A stretch of 64,000 nt of DNA from positions 1-64,000 of the forward strand of contig NZ_JAAIKE010000008.1 in assembly GCF_010915705.1 (NCBI RefSeq), given 5' to 3'. Shown here piece by piece: positions 1 to 11,598 of the stretch. The position numbers and the translations under genes were made by a program. The notes under the pieces are model-generated. The model ran no database searches. It was not told the DNA's origin and worked only from the letters and a program-made list of their open reading frames with translations. The stretch's first letter is position 1. Each line of letters starts with the position of its first letter. The stretch is from Pseudotabrizicola algicola. GTDB lineage: Bacteria > Pseudomonadota > Alphaproteobacteria > Rhodobacterales > Rhodobacteraceae.

Positions 1-74
1 CCAAACCTAATAAGAGACAAAACTCTCAATACGATAACAAAAACCCGATCGAAATTAATCGCCCTCGGGAATGG

Positions 75-151
<77 letters not shown>

Positions 152-294
152 AAATCCACAAACATCTCAAATGCTTGGCTGGTGGTGTCCATATACCACA
201 GGCCATCCGCGCGTTTACATCAACGCCACGTCAACAGTGCAACAGAAAAACCGCATTCGCGCAAAGTCACCCGCATTGGTAGGCATTGCGTGAG

Positions 295-1239
295 CTAGAA
301 CCAATACCCTGAGCGCCGAAACCCTGGCGGCGGCGGGATCTGCAAGCCTGCTGGTGGTGCCGCGCGGGGGGGCGACAGGGCAGGCATCTTGCGCCGCGGC
401 GCGAGCGCACGCAGGCGCGCAACCCGGACTTCGGTCGGAGGGTGGGTCCGCAGGAGCGAGGGTTCGGGGATCCTGCGCCCGGGGAGGAAGATCTCTTCCC
501 AGAAGCGCCCGGCCAGCCGTTCTAGCTTAGTCAACGCCGAGGCGAGCGCTTCGGGGTCACCCGTCAGTTCGACCGCGCCGAGATCGGCGTCGTACTCGCG
601 CCGACGCGACAGCGACAGCTGCAGAAGCGCCATGATCGTGGGCGAGAAGACCAGAAGCAGCAGCGCCCCCCAGGGGAAGGTTGCTGCCCCCGCGGCCATT
701 AGCGGCAGGTTGATGATCAGCAGGAACTGTCCCAGCCAGCTGGCCACTGAGACCGCGCGCGACATGGCATCGGCCAGACCCATCAGCCACAGGTCGCGGT
801 TGGCGATATGGGCCACCTCGTGGGCGAGAACCGCGGCCAGTTCGCGCGGGGTCAGGAGCCTCAGAAGTGCGTCCGAAACGCAGACCGCGCTTTCCTCGGG
901 CGGGCCCATGGCGAAGGCATTGGGCACCTGGCTAGGGACATACCACAGTTCCGGCGGGCGCGGCAGGCCGGCGCGGCGGGCGAGTTCGTGCAGCACCGCC
1001 ACCCCCTCGGGCCATTCGCGGGGGCCAAGAGGGCGGGCGCGGTAGCCCCGCAGCAGAAACTCGCGCGAGAGCGACGGGGCCAGTGCCAGGCCCGCAAGTG
1101 ACAGCGCGATCAGCAGCACTGTTACCTCTGGCCCGAAAATGCTGCCCAGCACGACCCAGGCGATCGCCGCCATGCCGCCCAGGATCAGCATCGTCTGGAC
1201 GAGGTTCAGCAGGCGATGCGACGGGCTGGGCCGGATCAT
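295..1239 (-). CDS. htpX: M48-family zinc metalloprotease, HtpX-like
   Basis: 314 residues. Two hydrophobic stretches near residues 12-56 anchor the protein in the inner membrane and another pair lies near 165-205. The gluzincin motif HEVAH is at 140-144, and the third ligand falls in EYDAD at 215-219, as in M48 peptidases. Family members degrade misfolded membrane proteins alongside FtsH. It is the last gene of a leftward run, 13 bp after the GntP permease. Its place in an island with FtsH and other proteases supports a membrane quality-control role. The symbol reflects family membership; it may be an island paralogue rather than the housekeeping copy. Confidence 0.85.
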   Translation of the reverse strand: MIRPSPSHRLLNLVQTMLILGGMAAIAWVVLGSIFGPEVTVLLIALSLAGLALAPSLSREFLLRGYRARPLGPREWPEGVAVLHELARRAGLPRPPELWYVPSQVPNAFAMGPPEESAVCVSDALLRLLTPRELAAVLAHEVAHIANRDLWLMGLADAMSRAVSVASWLGQFLLIINLPLMAAGAATFPWGALLLLVFSPTIMALLQLSLSRRREYDADLGAVELTGDPEALASALTKLERLAGRFWEEIFLPGRRIPEPSLLRTHPPTEVRVARLRALAPRRKMPALSPPRAAPPAGLQIPPPPGFRRSGYWF

Positions 1240-1252
1240 GCAGCGCCCTCTG

Positions 1253-2632
1253 TCAGAAACTGCCGAAGGCCGAGCCGAGCGCGATCAGCACGACCAAAGC
1301 CACCAGCGGCCCTGCGACCGCGACCACGGCAATGTCGGGGTAGGATTCGCGGTGCGTCCGGCCGCAGATCGCCAGCAGGCTGATGACCGCGCCGTTATGC
1401 GGCAGCGTGTCGAGCCCGCCGGTGGCCACGGCGGTGATCCGGTGCAGAAGCTCGGGCGCGATTCCCGCCGCCGCGGCCATCTGCAGATAGGTGTCGCCAA
1501 GCGCAGTGAGCGCGATGCTCATGCCGCCCGAGGCCGACCCGGTCATGCCGGCCAGAAGGCTCGTGGAGACCGCAAGCGAGATCAGCAGGTTGTCGCCGCC
1601 AAGGCCGGTCGCCGCGGCGCTGACGGCGGCAAAGCCCGGAAGCGCCGCCACGACCGATCCGAAGCCCACCAGGCAGGCGGTGTTGAAGATCGGCTTCATC
1701 GCGCTGTCCGCCCCCTCGCCGAGGGCCGACTGGATCTGCTCCTTCAGCCGCGTCCAGTTCAGGACCAGGATCGTCGCGCAGGCCAGCGTCAAGGCCGCGA
1801 TCAGCGACCAGATGCCCCGCACCGTGTCCAGATCGGCCGCCCCGAAGCGCGGATCGGCCAGCCAGCCGGTATCGAGACGCGGCAGGACGGCGAAGGTAAA
1901 GGCGAGATTGACCGCCAGCACCACCAGCAGCGGGAGAAGCGCGACAGGTGCCGAGGGTCCGCCGCCGGATGTCGTGGCAGAGGGGGCGCCTTCCGTCTCA
2001 AGCAACTCGTCCCCGAGCCGCCTTGCCCGCGATTCCAGCCAGCGCCAGCCGATCAGGAACATCACGCTGCTCGCGATCAGCCCGAGCCCCGGTGCGGCGA
2101 AGGGTGTCGTGCCGAAGAAGCGCATCGGGATCGCATTCTGGATCGAGGGCGTGCCCGGCATCGCTGTCATGGTAAAGGTGAAGGCGCCCAGCGCAATGGC
2201 GGCGGGGATCAGGCGCGGGCTGATCCGGGCCTCGGCAAAGACCGCAGCGGCAAGCGGGAAGACGGCGAAGGCCACGACGAACAGCGACACGCCGCCATAG
2301 GTCATCAGCGCGCAGCACAGCACCACCGCCAGGATCGCCTGCCGCGCCCCCAGAAGCCGGATCGTGCCATGCGCCAGCACCGCGGCGCTGCCGCTGGCTT
2401 CCATCAGCTTGCCAAAGACAGCGCCCAGCAGGAAGATGGGCAGATAGAGCACGATGAAATCGCCCGTCGCTCGCATGAAGACCTGGGTGTAGAACGCAAG
2501 AACCGGCCCGTCCTGCGACAGGACCACCGCGAGCGCGGCCAGAAGCGGCGTGGCGATCAGCAGGTTCCAGCCGCGATAGGCCAGGAGTACCAGAAGCCCC
2601 AGCGCAACGATGATCGGCAGGATCGCAGTCAT
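1253..2632 (-). CDS. GntP-family permease
   Basis: 459 residues from the ATG at 2632, which follows a GGAG-type ribosome site and lies 2 bp after the patatin stop. A longer in-frame extension to 2794 would run through the patatin gene and is rejected. About 12 hydrophobic segments are spread over the whole length. A conserved-looking segment with TGGLDTLPHNGAVI near residues 395-410 is typical of the GntP/beta-hydroxybutyrate permease branch. The substrate is likely a small organic acid (gluconate-like or hydroxybutyrate-like) taken up by proton symport. It is probably co-transcribed with the patatin and htpX genes. Its link to stress resistance is not evident from sequence. Confidence 0.75.
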   Translation of the reverse strand: MTAILPIIVALGLLVLLAYRGWNLLIATPLLAALAVVLSQDGPVLAFYTQVFMRATGDFIVLYLPIFLLGAVFGKLMEASGSAAVLAHGTIRLLGARQAILAVVLCCALMTYGGVSLFVVAFAVFPLAAAVFAEARISPRLIPAAIALGAFTFTMTAMPGTPSIQNAIPMRFFGTTPFAAPGLGLIASSVMFLIGWRWLESRARRLGDELLETEGAPSATTSGGGPSAPVALLPLLVVLAVNLAFTFAVLPRLDTGWLADPRFGAADLDTVRGIWSLIAALTLACATILVLNWTRLKEQIQSALGEGADSAMKPIFNTACLVGFGSVVAALPGFAAVSAAATGLGGDNLLISLAVSTSLLAGMTGSASGGMSIALTALGDTYLQMAAAAGIAPELLHRITAVATGGLDTLPHNGAVISLLAICGRTHRESYPDIAVVAVAGPLVALVVLIALGSAFGSF

Positions 2633-2634
2633 GC

Positions 2635-3714
2635 TCACTCCTCCAGCGGTTTCATCGTCGCCGAGCGCGGCACGTCGCGAAACAGATCGTCCAGATCCAG
2701 CGTCGAACGCTGGCCGAGCGCGTCGAAGTTGCGGTCGAGCCATTCGTCGGCCCAGCGCTCGCCGCGCTCGAACAGCAGCTTCAGATAGGCCCATTCCGGG
2801 TTGAGCTTGCTCGAGGCCGACAGATCCTGCACGTCGGCTTCGGTATGGATCAGGTGCAGATAGGTGGTCTCGGCCATCCCGCAGTCACTTCCCTCGGCGC
2901 GGTTCAACCTCTGGGTCAGCGCTATTGCGCGCAGATCCTTGATGAGCGAGGTGTTGAAGCTGATTTCGTTGATCCGGTTAATGATCTCGCGCGCCCGGCG
3001 GGGCGGTTGGGGGCGCAGGATCGGATTGATCTGCACGATGACGATGTCAGCCGTGCGCGCACTCTCGACGAGCGGCAGCAATTCGGGATTGCCGCTGTAG
3101 CCACCGTCCCAGTAGAATTCGCCGTCGATCTCCACCGCCGGGAAGAGCTGCGGCAGGCAGGCCGAGCCCATGACCGCGTCAAGCGTGACCGCCTCGCGCG
3201 AAAAGACGCGCGAGCGCCCTGTCCGGACATTGGTTGCCGCAACATGCACCGCAATCTCGCGGCTGGCGCGGACATTGTCGAAATCCACCGTATCGGCAAG
3301 CAATCGGCGCAGCGGGTTGAAACCCGCCGGATTCAGGTCGTAGGGTGAAAAGAGCCGGGACGCGATGTCGAACCAGATATAGCCTGGCGAATGATCGAGC
3401 GTGTAGCGCCCGAACCATTGATCAAAGGGGCTGCGCTGGATAGGCGAGAACCGGGCGGCATCGCTCACCGCCATCCAGAAGCGCTCCAGCGCTGCCCGCG
3501 CCCCTTCGCGCCCGCCCTGGACATAACCGTCAGCGAGAACTACCGCGTTCATCGCCCCGGCGCTGGTGCCGCTGATCTCGCAGATCTCGAGCCGCGGATC
3601 GGCGAGCAGCCGGTCGAGCACGCCCCAGGTCAGCGCGCCGTGCGAACCTCCGCCCTGCAGCGCCAGGTTGATCCGCCGCGGGGCGTTCGGTCGGGGTGTA
3701 TTTTCCTGCATCAT
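2635..3714 (-). CDS. Patatin-like phospholipase
   Basis: 359 residues with the full patatin signature: the glycine-rich oxyanion motif GGGSHG at 21-26, the nucleophile elbow GTSAG at 49-53 (Ser51) and the catalytic DGG at 203-205 (Asp203). The Ser-Asp dyad predicts acyl-hydrolase activity on phospholipids. No signal peptide is seen, so it probably acts at the inner face of the membrane. It is the first gene of a patatin-GntP-htpX run. A strong hairpin lies between it and the hsp20 genes upstream. A lipid hydrolase in the same island as cardiolipin synthase suggests membrane remodelling under stress; that link is inference. Confidence 0.85.
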   Translation of the reverse strand: MMQENTPRPNAPRRINLALQGGGSHGALTWGVLDRLLADPRLEICEISGTSAGAMNAVVLADGYVQGGREGARAALERFWMAVSDAARFSPIQRSPFDQWFGRYTLDHSPGYIWFDIASRLFSPYDLNPAGFNPLRRLLADTVDFDNVRASREIAVHVAATNVRTGRSRVFSREAVTLDAVMGSACLPQLFPAVEIDGEFYWDGGYSGNPELLPLVESARTADIVIVQINPILRPQPPRRAREIINRINEISFNTSLIKDLRAIALTQRLNRAEGSDCGMAETTYLHLIHTEADVQDLSASSKLNPEWAYLKLLFERGERWADEWLDRNFDALGQRSTLDLDDLFRDVPRSATMKPLEE

Positions 3715-3780
3715 CGGCGCTCCATAAACTGGCCGGGCCTGTGCGCCGACGTCTGAGAAGGGGTATCGCGGTAAGGCAAC

Positions 3781-3811
3781 GACCGGGGCGGCGCATGGTC
3801 CCGCCCCGGTC
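3781..3811 (-). terminator. Hairpin between hsp20 and patatin genes
   Basis: A perfect 11-bp GC-rich inverted repeat (GACCGGGGCGG and its complement) with a 9-nt loop, starting 9 bp after the stop of the last hsp20 gene. There is no U tract on the transcribed strand, so it is more likely an attenuator or an mRNA 3' end-protecting structure than a strict intrinsic terminator. Confidence 0.5.
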
Positions 3812-3819
3812 AGCTCGGC

Positions 3820-4323
3820 TCAGCCGGCCTTGACCTCGATATGCTTGACGCGGGCCTGGGCCTCGGGCGTCTGGGGCAGGCGCACGGTCAGCACGCCGTT
3901 CTTGAAGCTGGCCTCGGCCTTCGAGCCATCGGTGCCCGGCGGCAGCGGGATCGTGCGCCAGATCGCGCCATAGCTGCGCTCGGACAGGTAGTAGCCCTTC
4001 TTCTCTTCCTGCCTCTCGATCTTTTTCTCGCCCTTCACGGTCAGAAGGTCGTCAGTGACCGTGACCTCGATATCCTCCATCGTCATGCCGGGCAGTTCGA
4101 TCGAGATTTCGATGGCGTTGTCCATCTCGACGACATCGGATTTCGCCTCATGGTCGCCCCAGGGCAGGTGCAGCCCTTCCAGCCCCTTGCCGAAACGGCT
4201 GAGGAAGCCTTCGAAAACCTGGTTCAGCTCGTGCTGCAGGGTGGCAATGGGGTGTTCGGTTTCGCGATGGGTTTCCGGGGCCTCGTCCTTGCGGGCCCAG
4301 GGTATCAGGTCCTTGATCTTCAT
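3820..4323 (-). CDS. Small heat shock protein Hsp20 (third of three)
   Basis: 167 residues with an alpha-crystallin domain from about residue 60 to the end, including a KNGVLTVRLP block typical of the last beta strands. The N-terminal arm (about 55 residues) is polar and includes a METHRETEH-like stretch. Hsp20 proteins bind unfolding clients without ATP and hand them to disaggregases. It is the third gene in an hsp20 triplet, 21 bp downstream of the middle one. Arrays of divergent hsp20 copies next to a ClpG/ClpK disaggregase are a hallmark of transferable heat-resistance islands. Confidence 0.93.
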   Translation of the reverse strand: MKIKDLIPWARKDEAPETHRETEHPIATLQHELNQVFEGFLSRFGKGLEGLHLPWGDHEAKSDVVEMDNAIEISIELPGMTMEDIEVTVTDDLLTVKGEKKIERQEEKKGYYLSERSYGAIWRTIPLPPGTDGSKAEASFKNGVLTVRLPQTPEAQARVKHIEVKAG

Positions 4324-4344
4324 GGCATCTCTCCTTTCACGGGG

Positions 4345-4746
4345 TCAGGCGGCCCTGACCTTGACTGTCTTGGGCTGGGTGGCCTCGCTGCGCGGCAGGC
4401 GCAGGGTCAGCACGCCATTCTTCATCTCGGCCTCGATGCGGTCGGCATCGAAATCCTCCGACAGGGTGAACGCGCGTTCGTAATCGCCGGGCTCGTATTC
4501 GGCATGCACGAGGCGCAGCTTGTCGGGTCCGGTCTCGCGCGACCGGGCGCGGATGGTCAGCACCCGCTTTTCGAGCGCCACATCCACATCCTCGGCCGCG
4601 ACGCCGGGCAGTTCCAGCATCAGCGTCACGCCGTCCTTCGTCTCGACGATATCGGTCAGCGGCCGCCAGAGCGGGCGGTTGCGGGTGGTTTCGGCCGCAG
4701 CTTCGGCCGGGGTCTGTTCGGGGGCCTTGGTGACTTCGGTGGTCAT
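4345..4746 (-). CDS. Small heat shock protein Hsp20 (second of three)
   Basis: 133 residues from the ATG at 4744-4746, preceded by an AGGAGG-type site; the longer frame to 4914 overlaps the preceding gene and is not used. The N-terminus is short and rich in Ala, Glu and Thr, and the alpha-crystallin domain begins near residue 27. KNGVLTLRLPR near the C-terminus marks the family. It is the most acidic and shortest of the three paralogues. It lies 16 bp after the first hsp20 and is expected to share its RpoH-type promoter. Confidence 0.92.
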   Translation of the reverse strand: MTTEVTKAPEQTPAEAAAETTRNRPLWRPLTDIVETKDGVTLMLELPGVAAEDVDVALEKRVLTIRARSRETGPDKLRLVHAEYEPGDYERAFTLSEDFDADRIEAEMKNGVLTLRLPRSEATQPKTVKVRAA

Positions 4747-4762
4747 GGGTCTTCCTCCTTTC

Positions 4763-5182
4763 TCAGGCGGCCTTGATCTCGATCCGGCGCGGCTTGTCCT
4801 CATCCGGGCGGCCCACGGCAATGCGCAGCACACCATCGGCAAAGCGCGCCTCGACCTTCTCGGGATCGACGCGGAAGGGCAGACGGATGGCGCGGGTGAA
4901 GCGGCCGAAGGCACGCTCGCGCCGGTGCCAGGTGGCGCCTTCGGGCAGGTCAGGCAGCTTGCGCTCGCCCGAGAGCGTCAGTACGTTGTCCTTCACTTGG
5001 ATGTCGATGTCAGCTGGTTCCACGCCGGGCAGTTCGGCGGTTATCGCCGCAGCCTCTTCATTCTGCCAGACATTCAGGGCAGGGAAGGCACGCGGGGCAC
5101 CAAAGGCGCTGTCCAGATCCTGCGACAGGCGGCGCATCAGTGCAAAAGGGTCGGCTGGATAGAGAGAAGTTCTGTAGAGCAT
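4763..5182 (-). CDS. Small heat shock protein Hsp20 (first of three)
   Basis: 139 residues from the ATG at 5180-5182, chosen because an AAGGAGG ribosome site sits 5 nt upstream. The alpha-crystallin domain spans roughly residues 38-138, with a DGVLRIAV segment in place of the usual DGVLTI. The N-terminus resembles the SLYPADPF-type starts of class A Hsp20. It is the first gene of the hsp20 triplet and lies about 170 nt downstream of the likely transcription start of the RpoH-type promoter at 5361-5389. Confidence 0.93.
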   Translation of the reverse strand: MLYRTSLYPADPFALMRRLSQDLDSAFGAPRAFPALNVWQNEEAAAITAELPGVEPADIDIQVKDNVLTLSGERKLPDLPEGATWHRRERAFGRFTRAIRLPFRVDPEKVEARFADGVLRIAVGRPDEDKPRRIEIKAA

Positions 5183-5360
5183 GGTCACCTCCTTCTGACG
5201 GGCCCTGCGGCGCACACGAAGGACGGGTCGAGGCATCGGCAATGCCCCGTGCTCTTGGATCGGACGTCACCTCTGAAGGCCCGTGTCGGCGCCCGCGGTG
5301 GCCTGCCGCCTTGGCCAGACCCGTCGTCTTGCGTGAACCCCGTTCGGGCGTTCGGCTCAG

Positions 5361-5389
5361 ATAAAGGGAGCGGGTGCATTGATTTCAAG
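5361..5389 (-). promoter_or_regulatory. RpoH (sigma-32)-type promoter of the hsp20 operon
   Basis: On the minus strand a -35 element CTTGAA (5389-5384), a 17-nt spacer and a -10 element CTTTAT (5366-5361) match the alphaproteobacterial heat-shock promoter pattern (CTTGAA, 17-18 nt, CyTATnT). The distance to the first hsp20 start gives a leader of about 170 nt. The leader (5183-5350) is GC-rich and could fold; I recognise no known thermometer motif in it. Confidence 0.72.
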
Positions 5390-5470
5390 AGGCAGGACAT
5401 CGGAAAATTCATGTGCGATTGCAGTTCCTTGCAAGAGACGACGGCGGACGATGCCGCCGCCGTCGAGGGG

Positions 5471-8296
<2,826 letters not shown>

Positions 8297-8348
8297 TGGC
8301 TTCCTCCGTGATGGTTTGCTGTGTTCGGGCGTTATTCGCCCCAAAATC

Positions 8349-8849
8349 TCAGTCTTTGCCTATATCTGCCTTGATCTCCTGGGCGGCGACGCGCGTCTCG
8401 TCCTGCTGACGGATGATCCAGAACAGCCCGCCAAGCGCAAGTGTCGAGAAGCCGAGCGCGGCCAGCGTCGCGGCGTCGGTCTTGGACAGGTCGAGGATGA
8501 TGAATTTCCGCAAGAGCGCCAGCAGCGCCACCAACACCACAATGCGGACATGGAACACAGTGTCATGCGTCTCGAGCGAGACGATGATCGAGCGCTTGAA
8601 CTCGAGCGCGATGATGACGGTGAAGATCGCGCCGAAGACTGTCTGGAACGACTGGAAGTCGGTCGGGTCGAGCGAGCCGGTGAGGACCAGGTCGAAGAAA
8701 ATGCGAATGAAGAGGTTCCAGATCGACGCGAGGATCACGACGATCAACAGGAACGACAGCGTCAGGGTCGCAACCTGTTCGAAGCGCTGATAAAGTGAGA
8801 GAATCGCCCAGCGATCAAGAAATGAGTTCCAGTCCGAACGCATCGACAT
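8349..8849 (-). CDS. psiE: PsiE-family membrane protein
   Basis: 166 residues with four hydrophobic segments (about 27-50, 68-88, 100-120 and 130-150). The layout and sequence fit the phosphate-starvation-inducible PsiE family, small inner-membrane proteins of unknown biochemical role that recur in heat-resistance islands. It lies 4 bp downstream of ftsH and 52 bp upstream of the ClpG start, so the three genes probably form one transcript. Two possible ATG codons lie 6 nt apart at the start; I use the outer one. Confidence 0.8.
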   Translation of the reverse strand: MSMRSDWNSFLDRWAILSLYQRFEQVATLTLSFLLIVVILASIWNLFIRIFFDLVLTGSLDPTDFQSFQTVFGAIFTVIIALEFKRSIIVSLETHDTVFHVRIVVLVALLALLRKFIILDLSKTDAATLAALGFSTLALGGLFWIIRQQDETRVAAQEIKADIGKD

Positions 8850-8853
8850 GGGC

Positions 8854-10671
8854 TTACTCCGCCGCCATGGGAACGGGCTTGAGCGCCGGGAAGTCGTCGG
8901 GCGTGATCGTCTCGCGTTCCAGAAGCAGCTTCGTGCCGGCCTCGAGATCGGCGCGGCGTTCAGTCAGCACCTTCTTGGCACGCTCGTATGCGGCGTCGAT
9001 CAACTCGCGGATGGCGACGTCCACCTCCCGCGCTGTTGCCTCGGAATAGTCGCGCCCCATCAACACCGGCGCTCCGTCCTCTCCCAGATAGCTTGCGCGC
9101 TGTGCCTCCAGCACCGCCTGGCCCACCTTCGGGTGCATCCCGAAGCGGGTGACGATCTGGCGGGCGATGTCGGTCGTGCGGGCAAGGTCGTCGGCCGCCC
9201 CGGTGGAGATCTCGCCCAGCACCAGATCCTCGGCCGCCCGGCCAGCAAGAAGGACCACCATGCGGTTGTCCAGATCCTGACGCGTGATCAGGAAACGGTC
9301 CTCGGTCGGTCGTGTCATGGTGTAGCCCAGCGCGCCGATCGAGCGCGGGATGATCGAGACCTTATGCACCGGGTCAGCCCCGGGCAGCGAGGCCGCAGCC
9401 AGCGCATGGCCCATCTCGTGCCAGGCGACCGCCTCGCGCTCCTTCGGGTTCAAAAGCCGCCCCTTGCGCTCGAGCCCCGCGACGATGCGCTCGATGGCGG
9501 CGGTCATATCCTGCGTCGTCACCGCCTCCGCTCCGCGGCGGGTTGCATGGATCGCAGCCTCGTTGACGAGGTTCGCCAGTTCAGCCCCGGAGAAGCCGGG
9601 TGTCAGTGCTGCGATCTGATCCACATCAAGGCCCTGATGCTGCACCTTCTTCAGATGTACCCGCAGGATCGCCGCGCGCCCGGTCTTGTCGGGCCGGTCC
9701 ACCACCACCTGCCGGTCGAAGCGACCTGCGCGCAAAAGCGCGGGGTCGAGGATCTCGGGCCGGTTGGTGGCGGCCAGAAGCACGATCCCCTCGCGCGGAT
9801 CAAACCCGTCAAGTTCGGTCAGAAGCTGGTTTAGCGTCTGCTCCTTCTCGTCATGCCCGCCGCCGAAAGCGCCAGCACCGCGCTTCTTGCCCAGCGCATC
9901 CAGCTCGTCGACGAAGATGATGCAGGGCGCGGCCTTGCGGGCCTGCTCGAACAGGTCCCGCACCCGTGCCGCGCCAACCCCCACGAACATTTCGACGAAT
10001 TCCGACCCCGAGATCGAGAAAAACGGCACACCCGCCTCGCCCGCCACAGCGCGCGCGACCAGCGTCTTGCCGGTGCCCGGCGGGCCCACCAGCAGGATGC
10101 CCTTGGGGATGCGCGCGCCAAGGCGGCCATATTTGTCCGGCTCCTTGAGGAAGCTGACGATCTCTTGCAGTTCCGCCTTGGCCTCGTCGATGCCCGCCAC
10201 ATCGTCGAAAGTCACGCCCGTATCTTTTTCGACATAGACCTTGGCCTTCGACTTGCCGACCGACATCATGCCGCCGAAGCCCTGTTTCTCGGCGAAGCGG
10301 CGGAAGAAGAACATCCACAGGCCGAAGATCAGCAGGATCGGCACGACCCAAGACAGTAGGGTGGTCAGGAAGGTGTTGGTAACCGTGCCATCGTATTCGG
10401 CGCTAGAGGCTTCCAGTCGGCGGGTCAGATCCTCGGGGACGATGTTGGTGACGAAGTTCGTGCGCCCGTCGATCGACTCGCGATAGCGCCCGGTGATTCG
10501 CTCGGGCTGCACCTGCACCGTGGCGATGCGGTCCTCTTCCAGAAGCTCGATAAAGCGCGAATAGGGGATGCGTTCGGTCACGCTCGCCCCCTGCCACCAG
10601 GACTGGAACAGCATCAGGAGCATGAAGGCCGCGATCCAGTACCAGATGTTGAACTGCTGTTCCTTGTTCAT
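8854..10671 (-). CDS. ftsH: FtsH-type membrane AAA+ zinc protease
   Basis: 605 residues. Transmembrane segments lie near 9-25 and 105-122 with a periplasmic loop between. The AAA+ domain carries Walker A GPPGTGKT at 196-203 and a Walker B with VDELDAL near 254-260; the protease domain carries HEMGH at 418-422. It degrades misfolded membrane and cytosolic proteins. It is the first gene of the leftward operon with psiE and clpK. Short, island-borne FtsH copies accompany ClpG in known stress islands, so this is probably an extra copy, not the essential one. The start is an ATG preceded by a weak purine-rich site. Confidence 0.93.
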   Translation of the reverse strand: MNKEQQFNIWYWIAAFMLLMLFQSWWQGASVTERIPYSRFIELLEEDRIATVQVQPERITGRYRESIDGRTNFVTNIVPEDLTRRLEASSAEYDGTVTNTFLTTLLSWVVPILLIFGLWMFFFRRFAEKQGFGGMMSVGKSKAKVYVEKDTGVTFDDVAGIDEAKAELQEIVSFLKEPDKYGRLGARIPKGILLVGPPGTGKTLVARAVAGEAGVPFFSISGSEFVEMFVGVGAARVRDLFEQARKAAPCIIFVDELDALGKKRGAGAFGGGHDEKEQTLNQLLTELDGFDPREGIVLLAATNRPEILDPALLRAGRFDRQVVVDRPDKTGRAAILRVHLKKVQHQGLDVDQIAALTPGFSGAELANLVNEAAIHATRRGAEAVTTQDMTAAIERIVAGLERKGRLLNPKEREAVAWHEMGHALAAASLPGADPVHKVSIIPRSIGALGYTMTRPTEDRFLITRQDLDNRMVVLLAGRAAEDLVLGEISTGAADDLARTTDIARQIVTRFGMHPKVGQAVLEAQRASYLGEDGAPVLMGRDYSEATAREVDVAIRELIDAAYERAKKVLTERRADLEAGTKLLLERETITPDDFPALKPVPMAAE

Positions 10672-10952
10672 CCCTGCTTCCCGATCGACATGAGCCAGAG
10701 GCGATGCTACCGAATCCTTACGAAGCTTGCACCCCGAAACCTGTCACCGCTTCTGGCAGCACCGCGGAAGATCCCCGCCAGTTAATGGATACTATTCTGC
10801 TTTAACCGGATCTGTCTTGTGTTACTTTCTGGTTTCGTGGCACTTTTCGAGAACGAGGCAGGCCGCTTGACCGATAGAGTTTCAGCAAAGGTTTCAACAG
10901 AAGAGAAATTGCGTTCGGAATTCCAGAGAAATAGTCAATCAGGGGCGCGCGC
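10672..10952. promoter_or_regulatory. Divergent promoter region, ftsH versus NDUFS4-like gene
   Basis: A 281-bp gap that must hold the promoters for both arms of the island. It is clearly more AT-rich than the genes beside it, especially at 10790-10930. I could not find a convincing CTTGAA-type heat-shock promoter on either strand here, unlike the one before hsp20. Confidence 0.5.
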
Positions 10953-11498
10953 ATGGTCGACGGTCGAAATCGTCCGATTGAAACTCCGCGCATTCCCGGC
11001 ACGGACTTGCGCTCTCCGGATGTGCCGTTGGCCATCATCCGCCGCCCGACGCGCGCGGCGACCCAGTCTGCGCCCCGTCCGCGTCATTGGGTACTGGAGT
11101 TCGAACCTGCGAGCGCGTCAACACTCGATCCGCTGATGGGCTGGATGTCCAGTGCCGATCCCTACCGCAGCATCAGGTTGACCTTCCCCGATGCCGCCAG
11201 CGCCATCCGCTTCGCCGAGGCCAACGACTGGCGCTACATCGTGCTGGAGGATGGGCCCCGCCCGGCCCGACCCCGCGCGCAGGCGGGCACGTACCGCCAC
11301 CGGCTTCACAAGGGTGCAGATGTCGCCGGTATGCGCAAGCTGCCCTACCCGGGCGCGGCGCCTGCGCGCATCGGCCCGCCGACGGACACGAATGCTCCGG
11401 TCGATCCGATCGAGGAAGCTTCGCTCGAATCCTTCCCCGCCTCCGACCCGCCGGCCTGGACCGGCATCACCATCGGCCCGCCGCGCGGCAAGCCCTGA
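10953..11498 (+). CDS. NDUFS4-like (complex I accessory subunit) domain protein
   Basis: 181 residues. The middle (about 45-100) has the features of the NDUFS4 / ETC complex I conserved region: a WVLEFEP-like strand, a PLMGWMSSADP segment and an IRFAEANDW helix. A C-terminal tail with a DPIEEASLESFPASDPPAW-type motif is common in small alphaproteobacterial proteins. NDUFS4 stabilises the NADH-oxidising arm of complex I. A paralogue in a stress island could protect complex I or act independently; this is inference. First gene of the rightward operon; the start is an ATG with no strong ribosome site. Confidence 0.75.
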   Translation: MVDGRNRPIETPRIPGTDLRSPDVPLAIIRRPTRAATQSAPRPRHWVLEFEPASASTLDPLMGWMSSADPYRSIRLTFPDAASAIRFAEANDWRYIVLEDGPRPARPRAQAGTYRHRLHKGADVAGMRKLPYPGAAPARIGPPTDTNAPVDPIEEASLESFPASDPPAWTGITIGPPRGKP

Positions 11499-11598
11499 TG
11501 CCGGTCGATTTTCGATACAATGGATCATCGAACCAGCCCGCGCAGGGGCGCAGTCCCGCGCTCGGGCCTGCCCCTACCGACCTGAGGAACACCCCGCC

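Noticed and set aside
1139-2788. Long plus-strand frame opposite the GntP permease
   Set aside because: Low-complexity Arg/Gln/His-rich translation typical of the antisense of a GC-rich membrane protein gene; no start site or family.
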